From assembly GCA_963776845.1 (NCBI GenBank), contig CAVZOJ010000020.1, forward strand, positions 1 to 64,000: a stretch of DNA of 64,000 nucleotides, written 5' to 3'. Source of the DNA: Roseitranquillus sp963776845 (lineage in GTDB: Bacteria > Pseudomonadota > Alphaproteobacteria > Rhodobacterales > Rhodobacteraceae). The position numbers and the translations under genes are program-made. Below the pieces are notes generated by a model that was not told the DNA's origin, did no database searches, and saw only the letters and a list, made by a program, of their open reading frames with translations. Below, piece after piece: positions 1 to 10,322 of the stretch; position 1 is the stretch's first letter, and each line of letters opens with the position of its first letter.

Positions 1-1165
1 AAGTCGATCGCGAGATGAAGCTGGCGCTGGAAGACCAGATCATCGCTGAGCGTCAGGAGCTTCTCGCCATACATGAAACCGCCGGCACGTCGGGACTGGT
101 CTCGGCGATGGATGCGACAGACGGACCGCTCGGTCCGAGGCTACGAGTCTTCGGTCTGTTCGACGCGGAGGGCCGCCGCCTTGCCGGCAATGTGGTCGAG
201 CGTCCTGGCGCCCTCGGTTGGCAGACCGCCGAGCTGCGGCTGGTTGCCTCGTCGAGCGGCTCGGTCCGGATCTATCTGAACGTAAGCCCGGTGGACGGGA
301 TGACCCTTGCAGTGGGGCGCGACATCGAGCTGGTCGCGCTGTAGGAACGGCGCATGGTGGGAGCGCTGGTCGCATTCGGGCTAGTGGTAGGCGCGGTGTT
401 CCTGCTCATCGGTTATCTCGTGAGCTTGCAATCCCTGCGCAAACTGGACCGGATGGCGGCGACGCTGGAACGGGTTTCGCAGGGAGACACCGGCGCGCGA
501 CTTTCAGTCTCGGCACAGAACGATCAACACGACCGCGTTTCACGCGCGATGACCTGCATCTCGACCGGCTGGATCGGCTGATGAACATCACACGCACCGA
601 AACGACTGCCATCGCGCATGACCTTCGCACGCCGCTGTCGCGCGCCTGGCTGCGACTGGGTCAGGCGATGGCCGATATCGAGGCGAGGCGCGACGCACAG
701 GGCGCGCTGGCCGATCTCGAGACGGAATTAGAGCGGCTTGGCAGCATCTTCGACGCGATCCTGCGGATATCCCGGCTTGCCACCTCCGAGGATCGCAGCG
801 CGTTCCGCGAGGTGCCGATAACCGGCTTCTGGGCGAGATGCAGGAAACCTTCGGCGTCGTCGCCGAGGAACGCGGCCAGACCCTGATCGTGCGTCCCGCG
901 CGCGACGCGCTCGCCGATCCCTCGATGCTGTCGCAGTTGCTGGCCAACCTGGTGCAGAACGCAATCAACCACTGTCCAACGGGGACGACCATCAGCATCG
1001 AGGCCGAGCACGCTGGGAGCCGCACGATCCTGACAGTGTCCGACACCGGCCCCGGCATCCCGGCGAGCGACCGCGGACGTGTGTTCGATCTGTTCTACCG
1101 CCTCGACCCGCAGCGGAATCGGGATCGGGCTGGCGCTGGTCCGCGCGCTGGCAGACATCCTGCTG
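1..1165 (+). pseudogene. Broken sensor histidine kinase
   Basis: Remnant of a membrane-bound two-component sensor kinase. Pieces appear in order across three frames: a periplasmic sensor segment (from ATG 15), a TAG stop at 342-344, a membrane helix and HAMP-like stretch (354-540), the phosphoacceptor box IAHDLRTPLSR, an N box LLANLVQNAINHCP, the G1 box VSDTGPGIP, an F box VFDLFYRLD, and the G2 box GIGIGLALVRALADI near 1115-1160. Frame changes near 540, 820 and 1115 plus the stop mean no continuous product can be made. The upstream end may lie outside the window. Similarity stops abruptly after ALADI, where unrelated sequence begins, which suggests a deletion junction. No response regulator remains beside it. 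Confidence 0.8.
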
Positions 1166-1726
1166 CCGACCACCGTTTCGCGCCGGGTCGAGACGCTCGT
1201 CCGGGATTTCGTCCAGGACATCGCCGCAGGTGCCTCTCCCGCGGTGATCGATCGGACCGTCGCGGACTACGTCGCGGTCCGCTCAGCCGTCGCCGAGATC
1301 ATGACGACGCTTGTCGCGGTCGTTCTCGGAGCTGTCGCGTTCGGCGCGGCGACGCCCGGCGTCATCTCGCTATCGGGACCGGTCTCCGAGATGCTTGGCC
1401 ACGCCTCGGCGGTCGCCGATTTTCCACTCGGACGGCGAATCGGCGAGTTCTATTACGGCGTCTTCCCCGTCGAGCTTCCCCTGCACTTCGTCGTGGCGAT
1501 CGGAATCTGCCTCGCGGCGCTCGCGTCGCTGATCACGACCTTCGCCGGGATCGTCGCCGATCCCCTGCAGGTAGCCCTCGGCATCCACCAGCGCCGGCTG
1601 GCGCGTTTGCTGGACAGACTGGAAAGTGAAGGAGCGATGGGAGGGCTTTCCCGCGAGCATGTCGTCGCCCGCCTGGCTGATGCCGGAGACCTCATCGCGA
1701 GCATCGTCCGAACTTTTCGTCCCTGA
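1166..1726 (+). pseudogene. C-terminal fragment of a membrane protein (possibly DUF6635-like)
   Basis: An open frame of about 187 codons follows the kinase G2 box without a stop, so it reads as a fusion with the kinase tail. The protein has two hydrophobic stretches (one near VAVVLGAVAFGAATPG, one near FVVAIGICLAALASLIT) and an amphipathic C-terminus with HQRRLARLLDRLE. From memory it resembles DUF6635 proteins, which have an N-terminal RDF/Y motif, two membrane segments and an HRRRL tail. No start codon or ribosome site precedes it, so it is probably a fragment that lost its 5' end. The family assignment is tentative; the fusion is read directly. Confidence 0.45.
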
Positions 1727-1805
1727 CGCAGGGGCTCGATGGTAGCATCGGTCGACGCGTGAGTACGGTCGCCGGCCGCTGCGGAGATCGGCAAAGCCGA
1801 TATTT

Positions 1806-1818
1806 CGTTGAAAAACTC
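1806..1818 (+). repeat. IS left terminal inverted repeat
   Basis: CGTTGAAAAACTC, the exact reverse complement of 3316-3328. Similarity does not extend past the 13 bases on either side. Confidence 0.8.
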
Positions 1819-1874
1819 GTGTTGTTTGGGGCGCTGATCTCTGATTCGATTCGCCTATCGGGGAGGCAGCGACG

Positions 1875-3264
1875 ATGATGGGACCGAGACAGGAAGCGCA
1901 GGGGCGCGCTGTTCTACGACTTCTCTCTGGAAGACCACGTGCCTCGGGATCATCTGCTACGGTCGATCGATCGCTTTGTCGACCTGAGCAGGATCCGCCC
2001 GCATCTCGCCCCGTACTACAGCCAGACCGGGCGCCCCTCGATCGATCCCGAGCTGCTGATCCGCATGTTGATCGTCGGATACTGCTTCGGCATCCGGTCC
2101 GAGCGGCGGCTCTGCGAGGAGGTGCATCTGAACCTGGCGTATAGGTGGTTCTGTCGGCTCGACCTGACCGACCCGGTGCCAGACCACTCGAGCTTTTCGA
2201 AGAACCGCCACGGCCGGTTCCGGGAGAGCGGGCTGCTGCGTCACCTGTTCGAAACCGTCGTCGCAAGGTGCATCGAGGAGGGGCTGGTGAGCGGTCAGCG
2301 CCTGGCGGTCGATGCCAGCCTGATCGAAGCCGATGCCAACAGGAAGAACTCGGCGCCGCAGGGAGAGTGGGACGCGCAGGCCATCGATCCGGTCGATGCG
2401 CCGCGGGCCGTCCGGGAATATCTGGAGGTGCTGGATCATGAGGCTTTCGGGGCGGCCACCGAGGTCGAGCCAAAGTTCACCTCCCACTCCGACCCGGCCA
2501 GCCAGTGGACGGCGGCGCGCAAGGGTCCGGCTTTCTTTGCCTATTCCGACAATTACCTGATCGACACCGATCACAGCATCATCGTCGATGTCGAGGAGAC
2601 GCGGTCGATCGTTTCGGCGGAGGTCGGGGCCGCGCGGACGATGCTGGATCGGACGAAGGAAACCTTCGGGCTGGATCCCGACTGGCTGATCGCGGACACG
2701 GCCTATGGGACGGGGCCGATGCTGGGCTGGCTGGTCGACCGCAAGATCGCCCCCCATATCCCTGTCCTCGACAAGGCCAGCCGCGCGGACGGCACCTGGG
2801 CACGGACGGACTTCGAGTGGGACGCCGAGAACAACCGGTACATCTGCCCCGAGGGACACGAGCTGAGGCAGTTTAGGCGCAACTACTCCGACCCGAACCG
2901 GGGACCCACGGGCAAGGGCGTCGCCAAGTACCGTGCGCTGAAACTGACCTGCCAGAGCTGCCCGTCAAAACCGAAATGCTGCCCCAACGCCGACTTTCGC
3001 GCCATCACCCGGGAGGAGCACGAGGATGCCCGCCAAGTTGCCCGCGACATCGCGAAAACGCGGGACTACCAGATCGCGATGAGGCTCCGGAAGAAGGTCG
3101 AGATGCTGTTCGCGCACCTGAAGCGGATACTCGGCATGGGACGCCTGCGATTGCGTGGCCCATGCGGCGCCCACGACGAATTCCTGCTCGCCGCCACCGC
3201 CCAGAACCTCCGCAAGCTCGCCAAGCTCTTTCCTGCACGTGCAGCATTGCCGGTGGCGCCGTAA
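1875..3264 (+). CDS. IS1182-family transposase (N-terminal frameshift)
   Basis: DDE transposase that cuts and joins the ends of its own IS. Candidate catalytic residues are the Asp of LAVDASLIEAD, the Asp of LIADTAYGT and the Glu of KKVEMLFAHLKRILG. A Cys-rich region (CPEGHEL, CQSCPSKPKCC) lies before the last motif, as in IS1182 relatives. The normal start MMGPRQEAQGALFYDFSLEDH is recognisable from ATG 1875, but an extra G in the run at 1901-1904 shifts the frame. Downstream of that the frame is open to 3264. A GTG at 1939 could start a 441-residue product missing about 20 residues. Activity is uncertain. Confidence 0.85.
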
Positions 3265-3315
3265 ACAAAGGCGCTCGCGCCCATTTGCGGCGGCGATTTT
3301 CTGCCTCACAGCGCG

Positions 3316-3328
3316 GAGTTTTTCAACG
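3316..3328 (-). repeat. IS right terminal inverted repeat
   Basis: GAGTTTTTCAACG, the exact reverse complement of the left end at 1806-1818. It lies 51 bp past the transposase stop codon. Confidence 0.8.
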
Positions 3329-3526
3329 CGATCGGGACGAAGCTGCCGTTCGCTGCAAGAGCTCAATTCCTGCTGCGCATGCGAAGGGCTCCCGGAAAAA
3401 GGGTGGACTCCGGACCTTCTCTGCAACCGCTGAAACCTCGCTGGACTTCACCGAAGCGGTCGTTCGCGGCGCTGCGGTAGACGGCTGATGGACCGGCAAC
3501 GAGCGATGTCGCATTCAGGAAGACAC

Positions 3527-5281
3527 CTACTGTGCGACTTCGCTGCGCAACATCTCGTGCAGTTCCTTGGGAAAGAGCGGCGGCGAGATCTGGAAGCCTT
3601 GGACTGCATCACAGCCTCGCGCTCGCAATGTTTCGAGATGGCGACCTGTCTCGACCCCCTCGGCAACGACCCGGCTGCCCAGCTTCCTCGCGACGGCGAG
3701 CAGCGTGTCGATTAGGACGAGGCTGCTCTCTCGCTCCATGCCTGCCACCAACTGACGGTCGATCCTGAGAGTGCTGATCGGCAGGACGCATAGCTGGCTC
3801 AGTGCGCTATCCGATCCAGGGCGAGGCTCACGCCATGCTCGTGCAGATTTTCCAAGAGGCGGACGGCCTTGGCATCGGCCGCATCGAGGAAGTGGCACTT
3901 GGGGAATTCAAGATCGAGATCCTCTCCGCTGACGCCATGTTCTGCGAGAGCGTGATCGATCGTGGACAGGAGATGATCCTGCCGAACCTCCGGGGTGAAG
4001 ACCTTGATTCCGACGCGAAGCCGCAGGCCCTGAGCACGCCACGCATGGATCTGACGGCATGCCTGGTTCACGACCCACGCGCCGACCGGGTGGATCAGAC
4101 CCGCGGCTTCCGCAGCGGGCAGGAACTCCGCGGCCGAGATCAATCCGCGCTCAGGATGCCGCCAACGCACCAGCGCCTCGACCTAAGTGTATCGAGCCGC
4201 TGGTCGGCAAGCTCGAGCTGCGGTTGGTAGGCGAGAGCAAGCTGGTCGCTCGCCAGAGCCTGCCGCAGCTCGTCCTCGATCCGGCGCTGATGTCGCGCCT
4301 GGGCCTCCATTTCGGAGCGGTAAAAGCGAAACCGACCGCGGCCACCCTCCTTCGCACGATAAAGCGCGATGTCGGCGCGACGCAGCAACGTCTCGAAGTC
4401 TTGGCCGTCGCCGGGATAGACGGCCAGTCCCATGCTGACGGTTGCACGCGTCTCGCGGCCCGTCAGCATCAACGGCTCACGGACGGCGGCATCGATACGC
4501 TCGCCGATCGCCTCCATCTCCGAGACGCCGCTGACCTCGGGCAGCACCAAGACGAACTCGTCGCCGCTCTGCCGCGCCAGGATGTCTTCGCCGCGCACCA
4601 GAGCCTGGATGCGAGCCGTCAGCACTTTGAGAAGCTCGTCGCCGGCCGGATGACCAAGGCTGTCGTTGATCTCCTTGAAGCGATCCAGGTCGAGCGCGAC
4701 GAGGCCGCTGCTCCGCCTGGCGCGCGCGAGGGCGGATTCAAAGAGGTCGCGCAACAGTGCCCGATTTGGCAGGCCGGTCAGAGCGTCATAGAGCGCCGCG
4801 GCGCGCCGCGACTCGAGTTCGTTTCGAACCAGCTTTTGCGCCCGGCGGCTTTCCAGCGCCGCAGCAACAGCCGTACGGCTCTCGATCTCGGAGCATGGCC
4901 GCAGCAGGATGTTTACCGGCAGGCCCGGGAACGCCTGTTGCAGGGTGCTGGCAGTCCTCTCCGCGTCGTCCCGACCCTCGCCGACGATCACGACGGGAGG
5001 CCTCGACCAACTCGGCTCGCTGCGCAGCCGCTCGGCGAATGCCTTGACCACGTCGTGACCCGCGCCCTCGGCCGTTATCAGCAACGCGTCGGCTCGGGCC
5101 ACCGCGCGGGCCGCATCGCCCGTGTCCAGTTCGCAAGTGGTGATGGTGCAGGGAAGCCCGGAGAGGACGCGCGCCAGAACGTCCCGGTCCCTCCCGAAAG
5201 GTGCGACCACGAGGAGCTCTTGAGGCTCGACCTCGGCAGCGGGCCCGGCAGAACGTCGAGACGTTCAATTCCGATCGTCAT
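3527..5281 (-). pseudogene. Broken GGDEF/EAL cyclic-di-GMP protein
   Basis: Remnant of a diguanylate cyclase/phosphodiesterase. From ATG 5281 the order is: a degenerate receiver-like domain (ELLVVAPFGRDRDVL), a coiled linker, a GGDEF domain with active-site variant ARQSGDEF and the earlier LALDLDRFKEINDSLGH, then an EAL domain. Frame changes occur near 5230, 4190 and 3850. EAL motifs are eroded: LDLEFPK stands where ELEITE is usual, and LALDRIAH where LALDDFG is usual. The end VVAEGVETGRHLETLRARGCD is well preserved. It is the last gene of a minus-strand cluster after kaiC and an HWE kinase, and shares its N-terminal domain with that kinase. Confidence 0.8.
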
Positions 5282-5538
5282 CGGGCAACGAAGCTGCTTC
5301 TCCCCGTCCAGCGTCTTCAGAAGGGGCTTGGATCATCCTTGAGGGTATTTTTGCAGTATAAACACACGCTGTGCGTGTTCCGACAAGAACCGCGCGTTGC
5401 GTGCGATAAATTCGCGGTGCGCAGCCGGGCTTACTGCTCAAGGAGGTGCCGACATTACTGCGAGGGATCCATCAGGACAAATCGCTTCGAACCCCTTCCG
5501 GACTCCAGTCCCCAGCCTCTCGTTTGTGCCGACGAGCC

Positions 5539-6579
5539 TCAGACGCCGCTCGCGGGAACTGGAATGTAATCGTGCAGGCAACGCCGGGTCAAAGGTGAGT
5601 TCCGTCGTGCCGACCAGATCCTGCGCCAGGGAGCCGAAGCCACGGCGCTCGGGCGGCGAGACCGGCGGCCCGCCGCATTCCCGCCACTCGACTGTCAGTT
5701 CGCCTGCGCCCGAGACAGGTTTCACACGCCATTGCACTGTGACGCGCCCCGCGGCGCCCGATAGAGCGCCATGCTTGGCCGCGTTCGTGGCGAGCTCATG
5801 AAGCGCCATCACAAGGGCCGTCGCCTTGTCCTTGGGAATCCCGATGATCGGACCGTCGACCGTGACCCGCTCGGGCCCTTCGGCCGGCCGGTAGGGCGCC
5901 AGCGTCACGATCACCAGCTCGCAGAGATCGACGACCTCGCCTCCGCCTGGCGTCACCAGATCCTGCGTCCTCACCATCGCTTCCAGGCGGCCGGTGAACC
6001 CTCCTGGGCGTCGCGCAGCGTTTCGGCGCTCCGAAAGGTCTGCCGCGCGATGCTCAACGCAAACGCGAAGGCGTTCTTCACGCGGTGCTGCATCTCACGC
6101 GCGAGAGTCTGCGCCCGCGCCTCTGCCGCCCTGCGGGCCTCGAGCTCATCGAGCAGCTCGAACTGCCTCCGCCGATCGGCGACGGCGGCCCGGACGACGG
6201 ACACAAGGGTCTCCTCATGCGTGGGCCGTTGCAGCAGGACCGTCCCGCGGCGCGCCGCAAGGGCTCTCAGGCGATCTCCCGCGTCTCCGGTCGCCCGGAT
6301 GCTGCCGGGGTCGACCAGCAGTACAACGGGCAGGTTCGACCACGGCGCCTGCGCATCGAGCAGACCCGACAGTGCCGCGACCGCCGGATCGGTGAGGATC
6401 TCCTCGGTCAGGACCATGGCGTCCAACTCCTCGAACGATGTCTGGTCGAGATCAGTAAGGTCGCGTCCGGCGCGGCAGTCGATACCCGCATCTCCGAGCG
6501 TGGCGCATGCCAGCGCCAGGTCGCGCCCGACCGGGGCGAGCAGAAGGACCGGGCGTGGCGCATCGCCGGACGGCCTCAC
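5539..6579 (-). pseudogene. Broken HWE-family histidine kinase with receiver-like N-terminus
   Basis: Soluble sensor kinase remnant. A GTG start at 6579 overlaps the kaiC stop (GTGA), so the pair was translationally coupled. Residues 1-130 form a receiver-like fold without a clear phospho-Asp (PVLLLAPVGRD, LPVVLLVDPG, VLLQRPTHEE). The HWE H box is EMQHRVKNAFAFALSIARQ, followed by HELATNAAKHGALS and the W-E motif TVEWRECGGP. A frame change near 6000 separates RDAQEG from FTGRLEAMVRTQDL, and another near 5570 alters the C-terminus; the restored end IPVPASG stops at 5539. The receiver-like domain is clearly homologous to that of the next gene (GGDEF/EAL). Confidence 0.8.
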
Positions 6580-7835
6580 TCCGGCAGATCCTCCGCGCCT
6601 CCGAGGAACTCCGGACGGCCGGACAGGATGCCGGTGAAGTCGGTGATCGGACCGCCCACGTCGATTGTTCCCGGGGCGAGCTGCAACTCTTTGATCGTCG
6701 TCTCGTGCGTTCCGTGCCGCTTCTTCAGCACCGAGATCGCCTTGCGGACGCTGCCGCTGGCCTCGAAGTGACGCAGCAGGATGACCGTGTCGGCGAGATG
6801 GCTCACCTCCATCGGTCCACGGACGTTCTCGCCGACCATCCCATGCTGGTTGACGATCAGAAGCGACATCACGCCCAACTCACCGAGAAAATACAGACAG
6901 AAGGTCGTGCATCTGCGTGATCAGCGCCTCCTCCTGCGGCATCGAGTGGAAGTAGCCTGTCAGGCTGTCGATCATCACCATCTTGGCCCCGTCCTCCAGG
7001 ACAGCTTTGCGGACGTGATGGGTGAACTCGGTCGGCGCCAGCTCGGCGGTCCGGATCGCCCGGAGGCTGAGCAGGCCGTCGTCTATCAGCGGTCGCAGGT
7101 CCATGCCCAGCCCCTCGGACCGCTTCAGGAAGGTTTCCCGCCGCTCCTCGAAGGTAAAGATCACCGCGTGATCGCCGCGCTTGGCCGCCGAGTGGGCATA
7201 AAGCGTCGCGAGAGATGTCTTGCCGGTTCCGGTCGCGCCGACGATCATGCACGCCGTGCCGGCCTCGATGCCGCCGGTCCGGATGCGAAAGTTGTGGTTG
7301 CCGCCGTGGAAGTTGAGCCCGCGCATCTTCGAGATGTGCAACCTGCGCCGGACGTCCCCGTAGTCCGGTGAGTTGCGGCCGGATCTGGCTGATCGCGTCG
7401 ACGACGACGCGGTCGGGCGCGATCCGTTCGATCTCGGCCATCAGCGCGGACATCGTCTCGCCCAGCTCTACGACGGCGGTGTGGAAGATCGTCTGCTCGG
7501 CCGCGTCCCCCTGCGCCCCGGTGCCGTGCTGCTCGTTGATCTGCACGCCGTCGAGCGACCAGCCGTGCGAGGCGGCGATCTTGCGCAGGGCGCTCTCGGT
7601 CTGCGAGAGGGTGATGGGACTACCGTCTCCCCCGTCGCCGCGCTTTCCATCAGGAATTGCAGACCCAGCGTCGTCTTTCCGGTGCCCACACCGCCGCGCA
7701 CGAGATGCATCTCGCCACGCCTAAGACCGCCGCCGAGGATGCCGTCAAGCCCTCCGATTCCGGTCCCAACCTTGTCGATTTGCTCGGGGGTCGTCTCTGC
7801 CAAGTCGGTTCTCCACTCGTTTGCATGTTTGGCAT
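6576..7835 (-). pseudogene. kaiC: Broken kaiC-type RecA ATPase
   Basis: Remnant of a double-domain KaiC-like protein, an ATPase of bacterial clock or stress signalling. The first Walker A is GGVGTGKTTL after TGIGGLDGILGGGLRRGE, the second is GATGTGKTSLATLYA, and the C-terminal segment (DVGGPITDFTGILSG) is intact. DRVVVDAISQ and MVMIDSLTGYFHS match the Walker B regions. At least three frame changes (about 7640, 7385 and 6880) break it. The start is uncertain; ATG 7835 lies close to the first conserved motif but needs another shift. The genes after it are an HWE kinase and a GGDEF/EAL protein, which is consistent with a KaiC-controlled phosphorelay. Confidence 0.8.
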
Positions 7836-8221
7836 GGCCGAGAGAACCGGGCACCCAGAGGCCGAGCCTGATCGGATAAAGGCGCACGGGCAAAGGGTTG
7901 GATGCCGGTCGCGATTGCGGCGCGGCCGGCGCCAACGCGACTGCCGGATATCCGGCCAATGCGCTCCTCATGTCGTCGCGGTACAGCGACACTGGCGTGT
8001 CGCGGCACGAGCGACTGGCAATGATGAGAAGAGAAGACCGGCCTGGACGGCTGAAGACCGCTGAGCCGTCGTGCAAAATCATGAGAGCATGGCTTGCCTG
8101 CGCCCTGAACGGACGGCCGTAAATAGTGCGGCATCGCGACATCCATCAAGGCCGCCGAAGGGCAGGGCTGGGCCGAAATCGTTGGGGAGGCTGCATTCGG
8201 CTTCGGGTGCTGGCCCACCCG
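7836..8221. other. Intergenic region, nothing recognised
   Basis: A 386-bp gap between the kaiC remnant and the methyltransferase stop codon. It presumably held the promoter of the kaiC operon. I see no convincing gene, repeat or hairpin; the open frames here are short and have no family resemblance. Confidence 0.5.
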
Positions 8222-9073
8222 TCACTTTCGGCCGGTGGTCAGCAAGAGCGTGTTGGGTCCGGTCCAGCCCTCGGGCGCCTGAAACATGGCGAGCTGCTCG
8301 CGGATGTCGGACCAGGCGGCTTCCTGCGCGGCTGCGGGGAGCGACGACAGGAGCGACTTGACTGGCGCCGCGGCCGCGCGAAGGAAGGCGATGTAGTCGT
8401 CGACCCAGCGCAGCCGGAACGGCGCCTCGATCCGTGCGGTGGAGACCTCTCGGAACCCCGCCGCCTCGAAGAGGCGACCGAGATGTCCCGGCCGTCCCAG
8501 GCTGAGAAGCCCGCCCGGCGCGAACGGGTCGCGCGGCGGCAGGCCGGCGTGGCGGAGAGCCGTCGCCATGAGGATGCGGATGCACGGGTTCTCCTCGGGG
8601 CCGGCGAAGACCATCGCCGACAGGCGCGCGCCGGGCTTCAGGGCCGCGTGGGTGGCGGCGAGGCAACGCGAAGGCTCCGGCATCAGCATGAGGCCCAGCC
8701 GGCAGACGGCGGCATCGAAGACATCCGTCTCGGGCAGCGGCGCCTGCGCGTCGGCGGCGCGCGCCTCGATCGTCCTGAATCCGGCACGCGCGGCATTCCC
8801 GCGGAGGCGTTCGACCAGCGCCGGCGAGAGATCGGTGGCGACGACGCGCCCCTCGGGTCCCACCCGACCGGCAAGGGCGAGGGTCTGATCGCCCGCACCC
8901 GCGGCCAGGTCCAGGACATTGGCGCCCGACCCCACGCCCGCGAAGTCGAACATGGTCTGCGTCGGACCGGCGAGCCACGCACGGAGCGCGGGCGACTGCG
9001 CGTCCCAGCCGTCTGCGGCCGCCTCCCACTGCGCCCGCACGGTCTCCAGCGTGCTCGTGGCCTGGTACGTCAT
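8222..9073 (-). CDS. SAM-dependent class I methyltransferase
   Basis: Predicted small-molecule methyltransferase of 283 residues. Motif I VLDLAAGAGDQTLALAG (residues about 52-68) binds S-adenosylmethionine, the acidic loop follows in VVATDLSPALVERLR, and the post-motif segment FDAAVCRLGLMLMPEP matches the UbiE/Methyltransf_11 pattern. The chosen ATG at 9073 has a good ribosome site (GGAGAGG) seven bases upstream. The substrate is unknown. A LysR gene starts 112 bp away in the opposite direction, so that regulator is the obvious candidate for controlling this gene. The frame is intact, in contrast with its decayed surroundings. Confidence 0.85.
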   Translation of the reverse strand: MTYQATSTLETVRAQWEAAADGWDAQSPALRAWLAGPTQTMFDFAGVGSGANVLDLAAGAGDQTLALAGRVGPEGRVVATDLSPALVERLRGNAARAGFRTIEARAADAQAPLPETDVFDAAVCRLGLMLMPEPSRCLAATHAALKPGARLSAMVFAGPEENPCIRILMATALRHAGLPPRDPFAPGGLLSLGRPGHLGRLFEAAGFREVSTARIEAPFRLRWVDDYIAFLRAAAAPVKSLLSSLPAAAQEAAWSDIREQLAMFQAPEGWTGPNTLLLTTGRK

Positions 9074-9185
9074 GGTCCTCTCCGATCCTGTCTGATGGCG
9101 AAGACATCCTGCGCCGGAGCGAGGGCGCGCGGCACCCGACGGGATTGCGGAACGGGGCTGCAAAACTGCATAACCGGACGTCGGG

Positions 9186-10088
9186 ATGTTTGGTGCCGCG
9201 CCCTTGTTCGACTGGAACGACCTCAAGTACCTCCTCGCGGTGGCTCGCCATGGTAGCACGCTGGCGGCCGCGCGCGCGCTCGGGGTCAACCAGTCGACCG
9301 TGCAGCGCCGGCTCGCCGAGCTCGAGGCGCGGCTCGGCCTGCGCCTCGTCGAGCGCCTGCCGAGCGGGTATCGACTGACGGCGGCCGGGGCTTCGCTGCT
9401 CCCCGCCGCCGAGGCGGTCGCCGCGGCGATTGCGGCGTTCGAGCAGGCGGCCGTGCAGGCGGCCCATGCCGGCGTCCTGCGCCTGACCTGCCCGGAGCCG
9501 ATCGCGATCCGCCTGACCCGGTCGGGACTGCTGGACCGGTTCCATGAACTGCACCCCGACATCCGCATCGAGTTCGTGCTTGCCGACCGCTACGTCGACC
9601 TCTCGAAGGGCGAGGCCGACGTGGCACTTCGGTCGGGGGATACGGAGGGCGATCTCGTCGGCAGGAAGATCGCGGACTCGATCTGGGCTGTCTACGCCAG
9701 CCGCACCTACGTCGCCCGGCACGGCGCGCCGAGGTCGGTCGCGGAGTTGCGGGATCACCCGATCATCGGCTTCGACGAAAGCCTCTCCCGACATCGCCTG
9801 TCGCTCTGGCTCCGCGACGTGGCGCCGGACGCGCGCTACGCGGCGCGCAGCGACAGCGTGCTGGGGCTCGTGTCGGCGGCGAAGGCGGGCGTCGGTCTCG
9901 CGGCGCTGCCGATCGCACTCGGCGACTCCGAAGACACCCTCGTGCAGGTCCTGCCCCCGGTGGCCGAACTCGCCCGCGCCTGGCGCCTGCTCGCCCACCC
10001 CGGCGCCAGGCACCTGCCTCGGGTCGAGGCCTTCTTTGACTTCGTGACCGCGGAGGCGGCAGCGCTGAAGCCGGTGCTGACCGGCTGA
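9186..10088 (+). CDS. LysR-family transcriptional regulator
   Basis: Regulator of 300 residues. The winged helix-turn-helix is at residues 7-66 (DLKYLLAVARHGS, AARALGVNQSTVQRRLAELE, RLPSGYRLTAAG), followed by the periplasmic-binding-like effector domain (LRLTCPEP to the C-terminus). The effector domain shows the usual core motifs DVALRSGD and GLAALPIAL. It is divergent from the methyltransferase and shares its 112-bp promoter region, so autoregulation and control of that gene are likely but not shown. The coinducer cannot be told from the sequence. The frame is intact, and the ATG at 9186 is followed within ten residues by the conserved DNA-binding helix. Confidence 0.9.
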   Translation: MFGAAPLFDWNDLKYLLAVARHGSTLAAARALGVNQSTVQRRLAELEARLGLRLVERLPSGYRLTAAGASLLPAAEAVAAAIAAFEQAAVQAAHAGVLRLTCPEPIAIRLTRSGLLDRFHELHPDIRIEFVLADRYVDLSKGEADVALRSGDTEGDLVGRKIADSIWAVYASRTYVARHGAPRSVAELRDHPIIGFDESLSRHRLSLWLRDVAPDARYAARSDSVLGLVSAAKAGVGLAALPIALGDSEDTLVQVLPPVAELARAWRLLAHPGARHLPRVEAFFDFVTAEAAALKPVLTG

Positions 10089-10322
10089 ACGTGCCGGCAA
10101 ATCTGGTTGCCGGCTTGCGTCCGCCGGCCCACGCGCCGCTCGGCACTGCGAGGTCCCTGACCAGGCCGAGACCCGGCGCTCCTTCCTCGAACATGATCTC
10201 ATCCACGACGCATCCGGGTAAAGCGACGGCTCCGGACCGCAAGTGTCTCAGGCCGTCCCGCAATCAGGTCGTGCCAATGTGCAGGCGAGCGCGTCGAAGA
10301 CGACCCGGCAGCGGGGGCTGGC

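Larger units (their letters stand above)
1806..3328 (+). mobile_element. IS1182-family insertion sequence
   Basis: One 1.5-kb insertion sequence, bounded by a perfect 13-bp inverted repeat (CGTTGAAAAACTC at 1806-1818 and its complement at 3316-3328). It contains a single DDE transposase gene on the plus strand. I see no matching direct repeats outside the ends, so a target duplication is unproven. It sits between kinase debris and the broken kaiC operon, so it may have contributed to decay of this region. Confidence 0.85.

Noticed and set aside
1957..2859. 300-codon open frame antisense to the transposase
   Set aside because: Shadow of a strongly conserved transposase reading frame.
8079..10202. 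707-codon minus-strand open frame over the methyltransferase and LysR genes
   Set aside because: It shadows LysR and is in a different frame from the methyltransferase; no motifs of its own.
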